Notes under the pieces: generated by a model
Databases searched by the model: none
Told to the model about the DNA's origin: nothing
What the model saw: the letters and a program-made list of their open reading frames with translations, nothing else
Program-made: the position numbers and the translations under genes
Assembly (NCBI GenBank): GCA_963822615.1
Contig: CAWGIM010000021.1
Coordinates: forward strand, 992,001 to 1,056,000
Reading direction: 5' to 3'
Source of the DNA: Trebonia sp963822615
GTDB lineage: Bacteria > Actinomycetota > Actinomycetes > Streptosporangiales > Streptosporangiaceae
DNA: 64,000 nt
Part shown: piece after piece, positions 24,765 through 33,290 of the stretch
Position numbering within the stretch: position 1 is the first letter of the stretch
How the letters are laid out: each line of letters opens with the position of its first letter

Positions 24765-25904
24765 GTGGACTCATCCTTCGTCACCGCGTTCGGCCTTGAT
24801 CCCGATGTCCTGCACCTTAACCACGGCGCGTTCGGGGTGGCGCCGGCCGTCGTGCGGCAGGCCGCGGCGGGGTGGCGCGAATTGGCCGAGCGCAACCCCC
24901 ACCGGTTCAACCGGGTCGAGGTCCGGGGCCTGCTGGCGCAGGCGCGGGCGAACGCGGCCGCCTTCCTCGGCGTCGACCAGGACCGTGCGGCCTGGGTCAG
25001 GAACGTCTCCGAGGGCGCGTCGGCGGTGCTCGGCTCGCTGGCCCTGCAAGCCGGCGACGAGCTGGTGATCAGCACCCACGGGTACGGGGCGGTCGCCATG
25101 GCGCTGGGCCGTCACGCCGCGCGGGCCGGCGCGCGGGTGGTCACCGCGGCCTTCCCGGTCGGCGCGGGCGATGACGAGATCGTGGCGGCCTACGCGGGCG
25201 CCTGCTCGCCGCGGACCCGCCTGGTGGTGGTCGACCGGATCACCTCGCCGACCGCGACCGTCATCCCGGTGGCGGCGGTCGCCGCCGCGGTCGCCCCGAC
25301 CGGGGCACGGGTGCTGGTCGACGCGGCCCACGGGCCCGGGCAGCTACCCGACGACATCGCCGGCCTGGGGGCCGACCACTGGATCGGCAACCTGCACAAG
25401 TGGGCGTACACGCCCCGCGGCAGTGCCATCCTGTGGAGCCGGCCGGGCGCCGAGGTGTCACCGTCGGTGCTGAGCTGGCAGCTCGACGACGGCTACGCCG
25501 CGTCGTTCGACTACCCGGGCACCTGGGACTACGCGGGCTGGCTGGCGGCGGCCGACGGGCTCGCCTACTGGCAGGCGATCGGGGGCTGGGACGCGGTGGC
25601 CGGCCTGGCCGCCCTGGTGGCCGACGGCCAGCGGCAGGTCGCCGCGGACCTCGGCGTCTCCCTCGACCGGCTGCCGGCGGTGCCCGCGCCGGCCATGCGG
25701 CTGGTGCCGCTGCCGGCCGGGGTCATCACCGAACCCGGTCAGGCCGACCAGTTCTACCAGGCCCTGTCCCGGCAGCGGGTCGAGGTCGCGCCGGTCTTCT
25801 TTGACGGGGCGGGCTACCTGCGCATCGCGGCGGCGCCCTACAACACCCCTGGTGACTACCGTCGCCTGGCGGCCACCGTGCGGACGCTCATCGACGGCCG
25901 CTGA
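24765..25904 (+). CDS. Class V aminotransferase, isopenicillin-N-epimerase-like
   Basis: A 379-residue PLP enzyme of fold type I. HLNHGAFGVAPAVV matches the N-terminal signature of the isopenicillin N epimerase/cysteine desulfurase-like group. VLVDAAHGPG carries the Asp that holds the PLP ring nitrogen, and IGNLHKWAYTPRGSA the Schiff-base Lys. It starts at GTG 24765. The stop codon lies inside the first unit of a 15-bp tandem repeat. Partners do not reveal the substrate; epimerase, desulfurase and lyase roles are all possible. Confidence 0.88.
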   Translation: MDSSFVTAFGLDPDVLHLNHGAFGVAPAVVRQAAAGWRELAERNPHRFNRVEVRGLLAQARANAAAFLGVDQDRAAWVRNVSEGASAVLGSLALQAGDELVISTHGYGAVAMALGRHAARAGARVVTAAFPVGAGDDEIVAAYAGACSPRTRLVVVDRITSPTATVIPVAAVAAAVAPTGARVLVDAAHGPGQLPDDIAGLGADHWIGNLHKWAYTPRGSAILWSRPGAEVSPSVLSWQLDDGYAASFDYPGTWDYAGWLAAADGLAYWQAIGGWDAVAGLAALVADGQRQVAADLGVSLDRLPAVPAPAMRLVPLPAGVITEPGQADQFYQALSRQRVEVAPVFFDGAGYLRIAAAPYNTPGDYRRLAATVRTLIDGR

Positions 25905-25970
25905 CCAGACGGGCGCTGACCAGACGGCCGCTGACCAGACGGGCGCTGACCAGACGGGCGCTGACTAGTC
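25896..25970. repeat. 15-bp tandem repeat, five units, between convergent genes
   Basis: Units of the type GGGCGCTGACCAGAC. The first contains the aminotransferase stop and the last, degenerate one contains the stop of the convergent VOC gene, so the whole intergenic gap is repeat. Confidence 0.9.
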
Positions 25971-26324
25971 AGCCGGAGGCTGCCACAGCTCAACCCGGTT
26001 GCCCTCGGGATCAGTGACCCAGCCGAACCGGCCGACGCCTTCCATCTCCTGCGTCTCGGAGTCGACGTCCGCTTCCGCCGCCCGCAGCTGCGCGAGCATC
26101 GCGTCCAGGTCGCCGACCCGGAAGTTGAGCATGACCTGCTGGGCGCGGGAGCCGAAGTAGTCGGTCTCCTGCTCGAACGTGGCGAACACGGTCGGCCCGG
26201 GTCCCTGGCTCCACAGCCCGTTCTCGTCGGCGTCCAGGCCCAGCGTCTCCCGGTACCACGCGGCCAGGGCGGCCGGGTCGGTCGCCCGGATGAAGTAGCC
26301 GCCGATGCCAAGCACACGTTCCAT
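25965..26324 (-). CDS. VOC protein 4
   Basis: A 119-residue glyoxalase-like protein: GIGGYFIRATDPAALAAWYR, TVFATFEQETDYFG, VMLNFRVGDLDAMLAQLRAA and FGWVTDPEGNRVELWQPP. Pattern and length are those of Glyoxalase_2 domains. ATG 26324 is used; ATGs at 26333 and 26336 are alternatives and none has a clear ribosome binding site. It lies just downstream of the flippase-hydrolase fusion on the opposite side of an aminotransferase. Substrate unknown. Confidence 0.84.
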   Translation of the reverse strand: MERVLGIGGYFIRATDPAALAAWYRETLGLDADENGLWSQGPGPTVFATFEQETDYFGSRAQQVMLNFRVGDLDAMLAQLRAAEADVDSETQEMEGVGRFGWVTDPEGNRVELWQPPAD

Positions 26325-26346
26325 GCCGCTCATCATGCCAGCCGCG

Positions 26347-28353
26347 CTAGCTGGCCGAGGTGACCTCGCAGTCATCGGCGGCAGTGGTGTCAGCGCTGGC
26401 GCCGGCCGCCGCGGCCGGATGCCCGTTATCGAGGCCGCCCAGGAACGCGGTGATCGCGTCCGCGACCGCGCGCGGGGCGCGGCGGGGCAGGTGGTGGCCG
26501 ACGCCCGAGACCAGCAGCAGCCGGCCGTCGTGGAGCAGGTCGGCCAGCAGGTGCGAGGTCTTGACCGGGACCACCTTGTCCCCGGGGTCAGCCACCAGCA
26601 GCACCGGGACCTCGATGACGGCCGCCGCCGCGGCCAGCTCGGCCTCCTCTTCAAGCAGGGCTCGCTGCTCGATGAGGAAGGTGCGCCACAGCGGCCAGCC
26701 GCCCGCGGCCGGGTGCCCCCAGACCTGCAGGCTTGCGGACTCACCCGGGTGCAGCGGCCGGCCGCGCCGCCGCCGCAGCAGGGCGAGCCGGGCCCGGGCG
26801 ATCCAGGGTGACCAGCGGAACGCCAGCAGCGAGCTCAGCGGCCCGATGGCGGGCGCCGCCAGCAGCCAGTCGAGGCTGGTCAGGCAGCCAGGACCGACCG
26901 AGGCGAGCAGGACCACCGCCTCTACCCGGTCCGGTGCCAGGCGTGCGGCCCGCAGCGCGACCCCGCCGCCCCACGAGTGGCCGACCAGCACCGCCCGCGA
27001 CACGCCGCGCGCGTCCAGGTCAGCCAGCAGCGCCTCGGCGTTGGCGGTGAACCCGCCCGCCGGAAGGTCGCTGGCGCCGTAGCCGGGGCGGTCGGCCGCG
27101 ACCGAGTGGAGCTGCGGCGGAAGGCACGCGATGACCGCCTGCCAGTCCGCGGGCGAGCCGGGCTGCCCGTGCAGCAGCACCAGCTCGTGCGTGCCCGGCG
27201 CCGCGGCCGGATCGGCCGGGCCAGCCGGGTCGTCGGGGTCGTCCGCCGCTGGCAGCGCCGCCCCGGGGTCGTCGGCCGCGGCGTCCGCCACCGGGTCCGC
27301 CGTCCAGCCGGCCCCGGCCCCAGCCCCGGCCGGCTTGCGTGACCGCAGCAGCAGCAGGACCAGCCAGCCGGCCACCGCCACCAGCCAGAAGCTGACCACC
27401 CGGTAGAGCACCGCCGCGGCCAGGGCCTGGTTCGCGCGCAGTCCCGATGCCACCAGCGCCACGCTGATCGCTCCCTCCGTGATGGCCAGCCCGCCGGGGG
27501 TGATGGCGAGGCTCTTGGCGGCGATCCCGGCCGCGTAGACCAGCAGCAGGTCGCGCCAGGGGATGGCGGCGCCGACCGCCAGCACGCTCACCGCCAGCAC
27601 CGCGATGTCGGCCAGCCAGTTGGCCAGCGCGGCCGTGGTGGCCAGCGCCCAGCCGGACGGTGACAGCCGCAGCGCCCCGATCCGCTCGGTCCAGTCCCTG
27701 ATGGTGAGCAGCGGGTTCGCGGCCGGCCGGCGCAGCAGCCGGGCGGCGTGGTGCAGGCTCCAGGCGCCGCGCCGTTCCATCGCCTCGCGCAGGCCAGGGC
27801 GCCGCGCCGCCATGACCGCGATGAGGGCCGCGGCGGCGGCCAGCAGGATGCCGGGCACGATCACCGCGGTGGCCAGGCCGTGCCCGGACGCGAGGCCGCC
27901 GCCGGCCAGGATGACGACCCAGACCGCGGTGGAGATCACCCCGCCGATGAGCAGCGCCCAGCCGGCCAGCACGCCGTCCGCGCCGTGCCGGGTGAAGCGC
28001 CGGAACAAGATGGCCGACGCCAGCTCGGGGCCGGCCAGCGGCACCGTCACCGACACCGCGTTGGCCGCGTACACAGTGGCCAGCATCGACCCGCGGCTGT
28101 GCCGTACCCGGCCCGCGGTCAGCAGGATGCGGAACATGCCGGCGAAGGCGGCCATCGACACCATCTCGAGCGCGACGCCGGCCGGCATCAGCGACCAGTG
28201 CAGGTGGCCGAGCACGGTGAACGAAGTAGCCAGCCGGGACCGCTCGGCGACCGCGGTGCCCGCCAGGATCGCCGCCGCGACCACCGCGATACCAGCCGTG
28301 ACCGCCCGGTTCCGTTGCCTGCCGCGCGGTCCGGGCAGGTCGCTTTCGGTCAC
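26347..28353 (-). CDS. YbhN/LPG-synthase-type flippase domain fused to an alpha/beta hydrolase
   Basis: A 668-residue fusion. Residues 15-345 hold 8-9 membrane helices of the lysylphosphatidylglycerol-synthase TM/UPF0104 family (VYAANAVSVTVPLAGPELASA, AITPGGLAITEGAISVALVA are its characteristic glycine-rich loops). Residues 350-395 are an Ala/Asp/Pro linker. Residues 395-650 are an alpha/beta hydrolase: LLHGQPGSPADW (oxyanion hole), VLVGHSWGGGVAL (Ser nucleophile), VADPGDKVVP (Asp) and GVGHHLPRR (His). It starts at GTG 28353. The fusion suggests that a lipid or lipid-linked molecule is moved and then cleaved or acyl-transferred at the membrane; that is inference. Confidence 0.85.
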   Translation of the reverse strand: MTESDLPGPRGRQRNRAVTAGIAVVAAAILAGTAVAERSRLATSFTVLGHLHWSLMPAGVALEMVSMAAFAGMFRILLTAGRVRHSRGSMLATVYAANAVSVTVPLAGPELASAILFRRFTRHGADGVLAGWALLIGGVISTAVWVVILAGGGLASGHGLATAVIVPGILLAAAAALIAVMAARRPGLREAMERRGAWSLHHAARLLRRPAANPLLTIRDWTERIGALRLSPSGWALATTAALANWLADIAVLAVSVLAVGAAIPWRDLLLVYAAGIAAKSLAITPGGLAITEGAISVALVASGLRANQALAAAVLYRVVSFWLVAVAGWLVLLLLRSRKPAGAGAGAGWTADPVADAAADDPGAALPAADDPDDPAGPADPAAAPGTHELVLLHGQPGSPADWQAVIACLPPQLHSVAADRPGYGASDLPAGGFTANAEALLADLDARGVSRAVLVGHSWGGGVALRAARLAPDRVEAVVLLASVGPGCLTSLDWLLAAPAIGPLSSLLAFRWSPWIARARLALLRRRRGRPLHPGESASLQVWGHPAAGGWPLWRTFLIEQRALLEEEAELAAAAAVIEVPVLLVADPGDKVVPVKTSHLLADLLHDGRLLLVSGVGHHLPRRAPRAVADAITAFLGGLDNGHPAAAAGASADTTAADDCEVTSAS

Positions 28354-28508
28354 CGGCGCTGTCCCTCCCGCTCACAGTCCGCCGTTTGTGCTAGGCCTGG
28401 CACCGTTCGGCTTACCTCGGGTTTGTTACCAGCGGACAGCGCAATAAACCCGGCCGTAACGGGACACACCTATAGACGATTTTCGATGGGCCGGCATTCC
28501 CCCACTTA

Positions 28509-28535
28509 GGGACAGTTACCGACGTGTAATGTCCC
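28509..28535. promoter_or_regulatory. Imperfect inverted repeat upstream of VOC protein 5
   Basis: GGGACAGTTAC and GTAATGTCCC face each other across 6 nt, with one unpaired base in the left arm. The site ends 23 bp before the VOC start in the divergent gap to the flippase-hydrolase gene. The rest of the 205-bp gap shows no other feature I can support. Confidence 0.45.
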
Positions 28536-28558
28536 CGATCACCGGTAGCGTGCCGAGC

Positions 28559-28915
28559 ATGGCTATCGCACGCTACCCCTGTGTCGTTCTCGACTGCCCC
28601 GACGCGGCCGCGCTGGCGACGTTCTACGGCGCGCTGCTCGACTGGAAGGTCGACGCGTCGTCCGGCTGGGCCGACGTCCGCGCGGACAACGGCCAGACGT
28701 TCTCCTTCCAGCAGGTGGAAGGCTACGTCCCGCCCGAGTGGCCCGGTCAGCGGGTACCGCAGCAGATGCACGTCGACGTGATCGTCGACGACCTCGACGA
28801 GGCGGAGGCCCAGGTGCTGCGGCTCGGCGCGACCAAGCACGAGCACCAGCCGGGCACCACCTTCCGGGTCTTCCTCGACCCGGCCGGGCACCCCTTCTGC
28901 CTGTGCGTTGACTAA
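28559..28915 (+). CDS. VOC protein 5 (Glyoxalase_6-like)
   Basis: A 118-residue protein: RYPCVVLDCPDAAALATFYG, DWKVDASSGWADVRADNGQT, MHVDVIVDDLDEAEAQVLRL and FRVFLDPAGHPFCLCVD. The ending DPAGHPFCL is the signature of the actinobacterial Glyoxalase_6 group. ATG 28559. It heads a three-gene run with GDPD and a serine hydrolase. The GDPD start may overlap its stop. Confidence 0.86.
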   Translation: MAIARYPCVVLDCPDAAALATFYGALLDWKVDASSGWADVRADNGQTFSFQQVEGYVPPEWPGQRVPQQMHVDVIVDDLDEAEAQVLRLGATKHEHQPGTTFRVFLDPAGHPFCLCVD

Positions 28916-28943
28916 CGCCGGCCCGCGCCCGGGCGGCCCGGTC

Positions 28944-29621
28944 ATGGTGTCGGCCCACGCCGGCCAGCACGACCCGGCCGGGGCGCTGGCGGCCGGCCCT
29001 GACTTCGTCGAGCTGGACATCCGCCGGACGGCTGACGGCGAGCTGGTGGCGGTGCACGACCCGGAAGTGCCGGGCGGGCAGCCGGTGGCGGCGCTGACCT
29101 ACGCGCGGCTGTGCGACCTGGCGGGCGGCCCGGTACCGCGGGTGCGGGACGTCCTCGCGCTCATCCGCGGCCGTGCCCGCGGTCACCTGGACCTGAAGGT
29201 GGCCGGCGGCGAGGACGAGGTCGTACGGCTGGCGCTTGACATCCTCGGGCCCGGCCAGTTCGTCGTCACCACCGCCGAAGACGCCTCGGTCGCCGCGATC
29301 AGGTCCCGGTTCACCGACGCCGACGCGGTTCCGGTCGCGCTGTCGCTCGGCCGCCGGGTGAGTGAGCTGCGCCCGCTGCCCCGGGTGCGCCGCTGCGGGG
29401 CCACCTGGGTGGCCGTCAACCAGCGCCTGGCGCTGGCCGGGGTGGCCCGGCAGTGCCGCCAGGCCGGGCTGACGGTCATGATCTGGACGGTCAACGGGAA
29501 CCTCGACATGCGCTACTGGCTGGCCGGCGGCCGGGCTGACGTGCTGATCACCGACCGGCCGGCCCACGCGATCGCGCTGCGGGCGGCCGCTGGCGCGGTC
29601 CGGCCGGCTGTGGCACCGTGA
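28944..29621 (+). CDS. Glycerophosphodiester phosphodiesterase family protein
   Basis: A 225-residue TIM-barrel phosphodiesterase that should release glycerol 3-phosphate from deacylated phospholipids. SAHAGQHDPAGAL has the first catalytic His (His-Ala-Gly instead of the usual His-Arg-Gly); VELDIRRTADGELVAVHDPEV gives the metal Glu and Asp and the second His. The end (MIWTVNGNLDMRYWLAGGRADVLITDRP) is complete. ATG 28944 is used; a TTG at 28908 overlapping the VOC stop would add 12 residues. The Arg-to-Ala change next to the catalytic His is notable. Confidence 0.88.
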   Translation: MVSAHAGQHDPAGALAAGPDFVELDIRRTADGELVAVHDPEVPGGQPVAALTYARLCDLAGGPVPRVRDVLALIRGRARGHLDLKVAGGEDEVVRLALDILGPGQFVVTTAEDASVAAIRSRFTDADAVPVALSLGRRVSELRPLPRVRRCGATWVAVNQRLALAGVARQCRQAGLTVMIWTVNGNLDMRYWLAGGRADVLITDRPAHAIALRAAAGAVRPAVAP

Positions 29622-29627
29622 GATTTC

Positions 29628-30884
29628 ATGAGTGAACTCAAGGTCGAGCTCGACCCGGCCGAGGCGGGCTTCGAGCCCGGCCGGCTGCGCCGCCTGGACG
29701 ACCACTTCCGGCGGTACGTGGAGGGCGGCCTGCTGAAGGGCTGGCTGCTCACCGTGAGCAGGCACGGCAAGCTGGTGTACACCGCCCGCGACGGCCAGCG
29801 GGACGCCGAGGCCGGGCTGCCGGTCGAGCCGGACACGCTGTGGCGCGTCTACTCGATGACCAAGCCGGTCACCTCGGTCGCCGCGATGATGCTGTACGAG
29901 GAAGGCGCGTTCGAGCTCACCGACCCGGTCAGCCGGTTCATCCCCAGCTTCGCCGACCTGCGGGTGTTCGCCGGCGGCAGCGACCAGCGCCCGGTGACCG
30001 TGCCCGCGGCCGAGCCGGTCCGCATCTGGCACCTGCTCACCCACACCGCCGGGCTCACCTACGGCTTTCACCGCGCCCACCCGGTCGACGGGATGTACCG
30101 GGCAGCCGGCTTCGACCTCAGCGCCAGGCCCGGCACCACGCTGGAGCAGGCCTGCGACATCTGGGCCGGGCTGCCGCTGCTGTTCCAGCCGGGCAGCGAG
30201 TGGAACTACTCGGTCGCCACCGACGTCCTCGGCCGGGTGGTCGAGGTCGCCTCCGGCCTGCCGCTCGATGAGTTCTTCGAACAGCGGATCTTCGGCCCGC
30301 TGGGCATGACCGACACCGCGTTCTACGCGCGGCCGGACGACCTGGGCCGGCTGGCCGCGCTCTACGCCCGCGGCCTGGACGGCCGGGCGGCCCGGTTCAA
30401 CTCGCTGGACGGCGCCGCCCGCCAGCGGCCGGCCATGCTCAGCGGCGGCGGCGGGCTGGTCTCCACCGCGGCCGACTACCAGCGCTTCCTGCAGCTGCTG
30501 CTGCCCTGGTCAGACGGCGCCGCGGTCAGCCCGGCGGGTGAGCTGGACGGGGTCCGCCTGCTCAGCCCGCACACGGTCGGCTACATGGGCCGCAACCACC
30601 TGCCAGGCAACCGGGACCTGGAGCAGTTCGGCCGCCCCATCAACGCCGAGGCGCCACAGCGCGGCACCGGCTTCGGCCTCGGCTTCGGCGTCGTCATCGA
30701 CCCGGTGCCGGGCCGCGTGGTGTGCTCGCCGGGCGAGCTGTCCTGGGGCGGCGCCGCGTCCACCGCGTTCTGGATCGACCCGGCCCAGCAGCTCACCGCC
30801 AGCTTTTTTACCCAGCTCATCCCGTCAAGCGCGCACCCGATCCGCTCTCAGCTGCGCCAGCTGGTCTACCAGGCACTGCTCTAA
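29628..30884 (+). CDS. Serine hydrolase of the beta-lactamase class C/esterase EstB family
   Basis: A 418-residue penicillin-binding-protein-like hydrolase. Motif 1 is YSMTKP (S-x-x-K), motif 2 WNYSVATDVLG (Y-x-N type, Tyr-Ser), with HLLTHTAGLTYGFH between and a C-terminal CSPGELSWGGAASTAFWIDP for motif 3. It lacks a signal peptide, so it acts inside the cell; the family includes esterases, D-peptidases and transacylases rather than true beta-lactamases. ATG 29628 lies 6 nt behind the GDPD stop, so both are co-transcribed. A strong hairpin follows. Confidence 0.9.
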   Translation: MSELKVELDPAEAGFEPGRLRRLDDHFRRYVEGGLLKGWLLTVSRHGKLVYTARDGQRDAEAGLPVEPDTLWRVYSMTKPVTSVAAMMLYEEGAFELTDPVSRFIPSFADLRVFAGGSDQRPVTVPAAEPVRIWHLLTHTAGLTYGFHRAHPVDGMYRAAGFDLSARPGTTLEQACDIWAGLPLLFQPGSEWNYSVATDVLGRVVEVASGLPLDEFFEQRIFGPLGMTDTAFYARPDDLGRLAALYARGLDGRAARFNSLDGAARQRPAMLSGGGGLVSTAADYQRFLQLLLPWSDGAAVSPAGELDGVRLLSPHTVGYMGRNHLPGNRDLEQFGRPINAEAPQRGTGFGLGFGVVIDPVPGRVVCSPGELSWGGAASTAFWIDPAQQLTASFFTQLIPSSAHPIRSQLRQLVYQALL

Positions 30885-30886
30885 GC

Positions 30887-30930
30887 CATTGATCCCGAAC
30901 GGATTCGGCTGCCTCCGTTCGGGATCAATG
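30887..30930. terminator. 17-bp perfect hairpin built from a REP-like element
   Basis: The arms CATTGATCCCGAACGGA and TCCGTTCGGGATCAATG enclose a 10-nt loop, TTCGGCTGCC. It lies between convergent stops at 30884 and 30957 and should terminate from both sides. The left arm plus loop (30894-30911) matches 16 of 18 bases of the REP-like element of 455-473. Confidence 0.88.
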
Positions 30931-30956
30931 ACCGCGAACCCCTGGACCGGGATCCG

Positions 30957-32075
30957 CTAGGCCGGGATCCACTCGGTCCAGGTGGTCACCGCCGCCAGCT
31001 CGGCCGGGAGCGGCGTCACCCCGATGCCGGGGCCGGCCGGCACGTCGAGGTACCCGTCACGCAGCACGAACGGCTCGGTGATGTCGGTCTTGTAGTAGCG
31101 GTCGGACGCTGAGGTGTCGCCCGGCAGGGTGAACCCGGGCAGCGCCGCCAGGGCCACGTTGGCGGCCCGGCCAAGCCCGGTCTCCAGCATCCCGCCGCAC
31201 CAGACGGCGATGCCGTGCGCCCGGCAGACGTCGTGGATGCGGCGTGCCTCCAGGTACCCGCCGACCCGGCCCGGCTTGACGTTGATGACCGAGCAGGCGC
31301 GCAGCTCGATCGCCGCCGCCGCGGTCCGGGCCGAGGTGATCGACTCGTCCAGGCAGACCGGGGTGCTGATCAGCTTGGCCAGCTCGGCGTGCCCGAGCAC
31401 GTCCTCTTCCGGCAGCGGCTGCTCGATCAGCAGCAGCCCGAACTCATCCAGCCGGGCCAGCAGCCTGGCGTCCTGCAGCGTGTAGGCGGTGTTGGCGTCG
31501 ACCTGGAGCAGCAGGTCGTCACCGAACCTGGTCCGCACCGCGCGTACCGGCTCGATGTCCCAGCCCGGCTCGATCTTCAGCTTGATCCGCAGGTAGCCGG
31601 CCTCCACGTAGCCGCTGACCGCGTCCAGCAGCTCGCCGACCGAGTCGTGGATGCCGACCGAGACCCCGCACGGCACCCGGTCGGTGGCCGCGCCGAGTTC
31701 CCGGGCGAACGACTGCCCGGTGGCGCGCAGCTCGGCGTCGAGCACCGCCGTCTCGATCACCGCCTTGGACATCCAGTGCCCCTTGACCGGCTCAAGCAGC
31801 CGCCCGACGGCCGGCCCGTCCAGCTCAGGCGCCGCGAACAGCCGCGGCAGCAGGAAGCGGCGCAGCACGTCGACCGACGCGTCCACGTACTCGGCCGAGT
31901 ACAGCGGCTCGTCCATCGCGACGCACTCGCCCCAGCCCGCTGACTCGCCGTCCGGTCCGCTCAGCACGGCGCGCACCAGCAGCACGTCCCGGGTGGTCTC
32001 CACCCCGAACGAGGTGCGGAACGGCGCCACCAGCGGCATCGAGATCCGCCGGAGCTCAACCCCGGTTAGCTTCAT
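30957..32075 (-). CDS. menC: o-Succinylbenzoate synthase / N-succinylamino acid racemase (MenC/NSAR)
   Basis: A 372-residue enolase-superfamily enzyme. The catalytic pair appears as YLRIKLKIEPGWD (K-x-K) and VINVKPGRVGG (second Lys); metal ligands are VDANTAY (Asp), LIEQPLPEED (Glu) and VCLDESI (Asp). WCGGMLETGLGRAANVALAAL is typical of the OSBS/NSAR branch. In actinomycetes a copy next to a GNAT-like gene, as here with a 4-nt overlap, usually belongs to the N-succinylamino acid racemase pathway converting D- to L-amino acids; menaquinone synthesis is the alternative because OSBS and NSAR activities often coexist in one protein. Confidence 0.9.
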   Translation of the reverse strand: MKLTGVELRRISMPLVAPFRTSFGVETTRDVLLVRAVLSGPDGESAGWGECVAMDEPLYSAEYVDASVDVLRRFLLPRLFAAPELDGPAVGRLLEPVKGHWMSKAVIETAVLDAELRATGQSFARELGAATDRVPCGVSVGIHDSVGELLDAVSGYVEAGYLRIKLKIEPGWDIEPVRAVRTRFGDDLLLQVDANTAYTLQDARLLARLDEFGLLLIEQPLPEEDVLGHAELAKLISTPVCLDESITSARTAAAAIELRACSVINVKPGRVGGYLEARRIHDVCRAHGIAVWCGGMLETGLGRAANVALAALPGFTLPGDTSASDRYYKTDITEPFVLRDGYLDVPAGPGIGVTPLPAELAAVTTWTEWIPA

Positions 32076-32956
32076 CGCGCTCCCCTTTGTGGCAATCTTC
32101 CGGTGGCAATCACGTACCAGCCGTCGCGGTCGAACCCGGTTACCCGCGACCCGCCGGCGACCAGCGGCAGCAGCGCGTCCCGCAGCGCCGTGCGCCAGGC
32201 CGCCGCCGCGGCCGGGTCGCTGACCCGCAGCGACTCTATGTCGGCGGGGACGCCGACCAGCAGCCGGCAGGCCCGGCCGGCCGGGCCGGCGTCCCCGGGG
32301 GCGGGCGCCGGGCGCCCGCCCGGTCCGGGCGCCAGCACCACCACGGCGCCGCGCTCCCGTTCGGCGGCGAAGGACGCGGCCCGGCCCGGGTCAGGGGCGG
32401 CCAGCAGGTCCCAGTGCACCAGCATCCGGTCGGTCTCCGTCCCGGCATTGATCTGGTCGTCCATCACGCCGTAGAAGTTGCGCAGGTACTCCACCGGCCG
32501 GGCGCCCAGCTTGACCAGGTTGAAGTACGCGTTCCGGCGGATCAGCGGGTCGTAGGTCCAGGCGATCGTGGTCGCGCCGTGGCGCAGGCACCAGGCCCGC
32601 TGGTGCAGCTTGAGCGCGAACCCGACCGACCGGCCGAGCCCGGCCGGGAGCACCCCGGCGACGTGGCTGTGCAGCTCGGCCCGCGCGGGCGGCCCGAAGA
32701 ACCCGACGCACGCCCCGATCAGCTCACCGCTAGCCGCGTCGTAAGCGCCCGAGGCGTAGTTCCCCGCCTTGGTCAGCGCCCGCAGCAGGTCAAGCCGGAT
32801 CGACGAGCCGCCGTCCTCAGGCACCCAGACCTCGTCGAACAGCGTGATCGCCGCGCCGAGCTGGTCGAGGTGGTCCAGCTCGCGGACGACCACCCCGGCC
32901 GCCTTGGCCGCCCGCGCCGCCGCCTCGTCCGCCTCCGCCAGCACGCCCGGTGTCAT
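32072..32956 (-). CDS. GNAT-like acyltransferase partner of NSAR
   Basis: A 294-residue protein of the predicted acetyltransferase group (COG3375) that accompanies NSAR/OSBS and is thought to succinylate the D-amino acid. Visible are YASGAYDAASGELIGACVGF, the acetyl-CoA region HSHVAGVLPAGLGRSVGFAL and ATTIAWTYDPLIRRNAYFNL followed by LGARPVEYLRNFYG. It starts at ATG 32956 (MTPGVLAEADE); a GTG 12 codons upstream is weaker. Its stop overlaps the racemase start, so both are translated together. Confidence 0.86.
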   Translation of the reverse strand: MTPGVLAEADEAAARAAKAAGVVVRELDHLDQLGAAITLFDEVWVPEDGGSSIRLDLLRALTKAGNYASGAYDAASGELIGACVGFFGPPARAELHSHVAGVLPAGLGRSVGFALKLHQRAWCLRHGATTIAWTYDPLIRRNAYFNLVKLGARPVEYLRNFYGVMDDQINAGTETDRMLVHWDLLAAPDPGRAASFAAERERGAVVVLAPGPGGRPAPAPGDAGPAGRACRLLVGVPADIESLRVSDPAAAAAWRTALRDALLPLVAGGSRVTGFDRDGWYVIATGRLPQRGAR

Positions 32957-33290
32957 GAGTACAGCATGCCCGCCGGGCGGCGGGCCCGCCAAGTCCTCGC
33001 CCGGGCGAGCATCCCAGACTGCCGGATAGCAAATAGCAGCATTCCGTAAAGATAGGCCGCTACTTGCTATTACGGTGGTTGCCTGGTGGCAGACTGGAAT
33101 GCATCATGCCAGTTAGGACGCGCTTTTTCTTGCTTTCCAATAGCAATAGACTTATTTTGCTAGTGAGACTTGCGCGTTGCGCCGCGAGTACGGCTGGCCG
33201 CGAATTCAGGCCGCTCTCCGCACGTGGCTGTCCACTGGGTTAACAGGGTGGTGTTACGTGATCCCATGGATGAGGGCCGGCATCCCGGCT
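32957..33290. other. 334-bp AT-richer intergenic gap
   Basis: This gap holds the promoters of the divergent acyltransferase and cyclase-like genes. Between about 33025 and 33165 the GC content falls well below the surroundings, and TAGCAA/TTGCTA motifs recur (33027-33038 twice, 33064-33069, 33141-33146, 33157-33162). A T-run with a Cys/Leu-like codon shadow at 33121-33140 is not a gene. I see no RNA gene or mobile element. The composition suggests either a strong regulatory region or the edge of acquired DNA. Confidence 0.5.

Noticed and set aside
27020..28375. Frames inside the flippase-hydrolase gene and the plus-strand frame 44475-45725 over recQ
   Set aside because: Amino-acid composition is that of out-of-frame GC-rich DNA, and recognisable proteins occupy the same bases.
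29628..30884. True secreted beta-lactamase
   Set aside because: No signal peptide, and the family-level motifs match the esterase/D-peptidase branch rather than AmpC.
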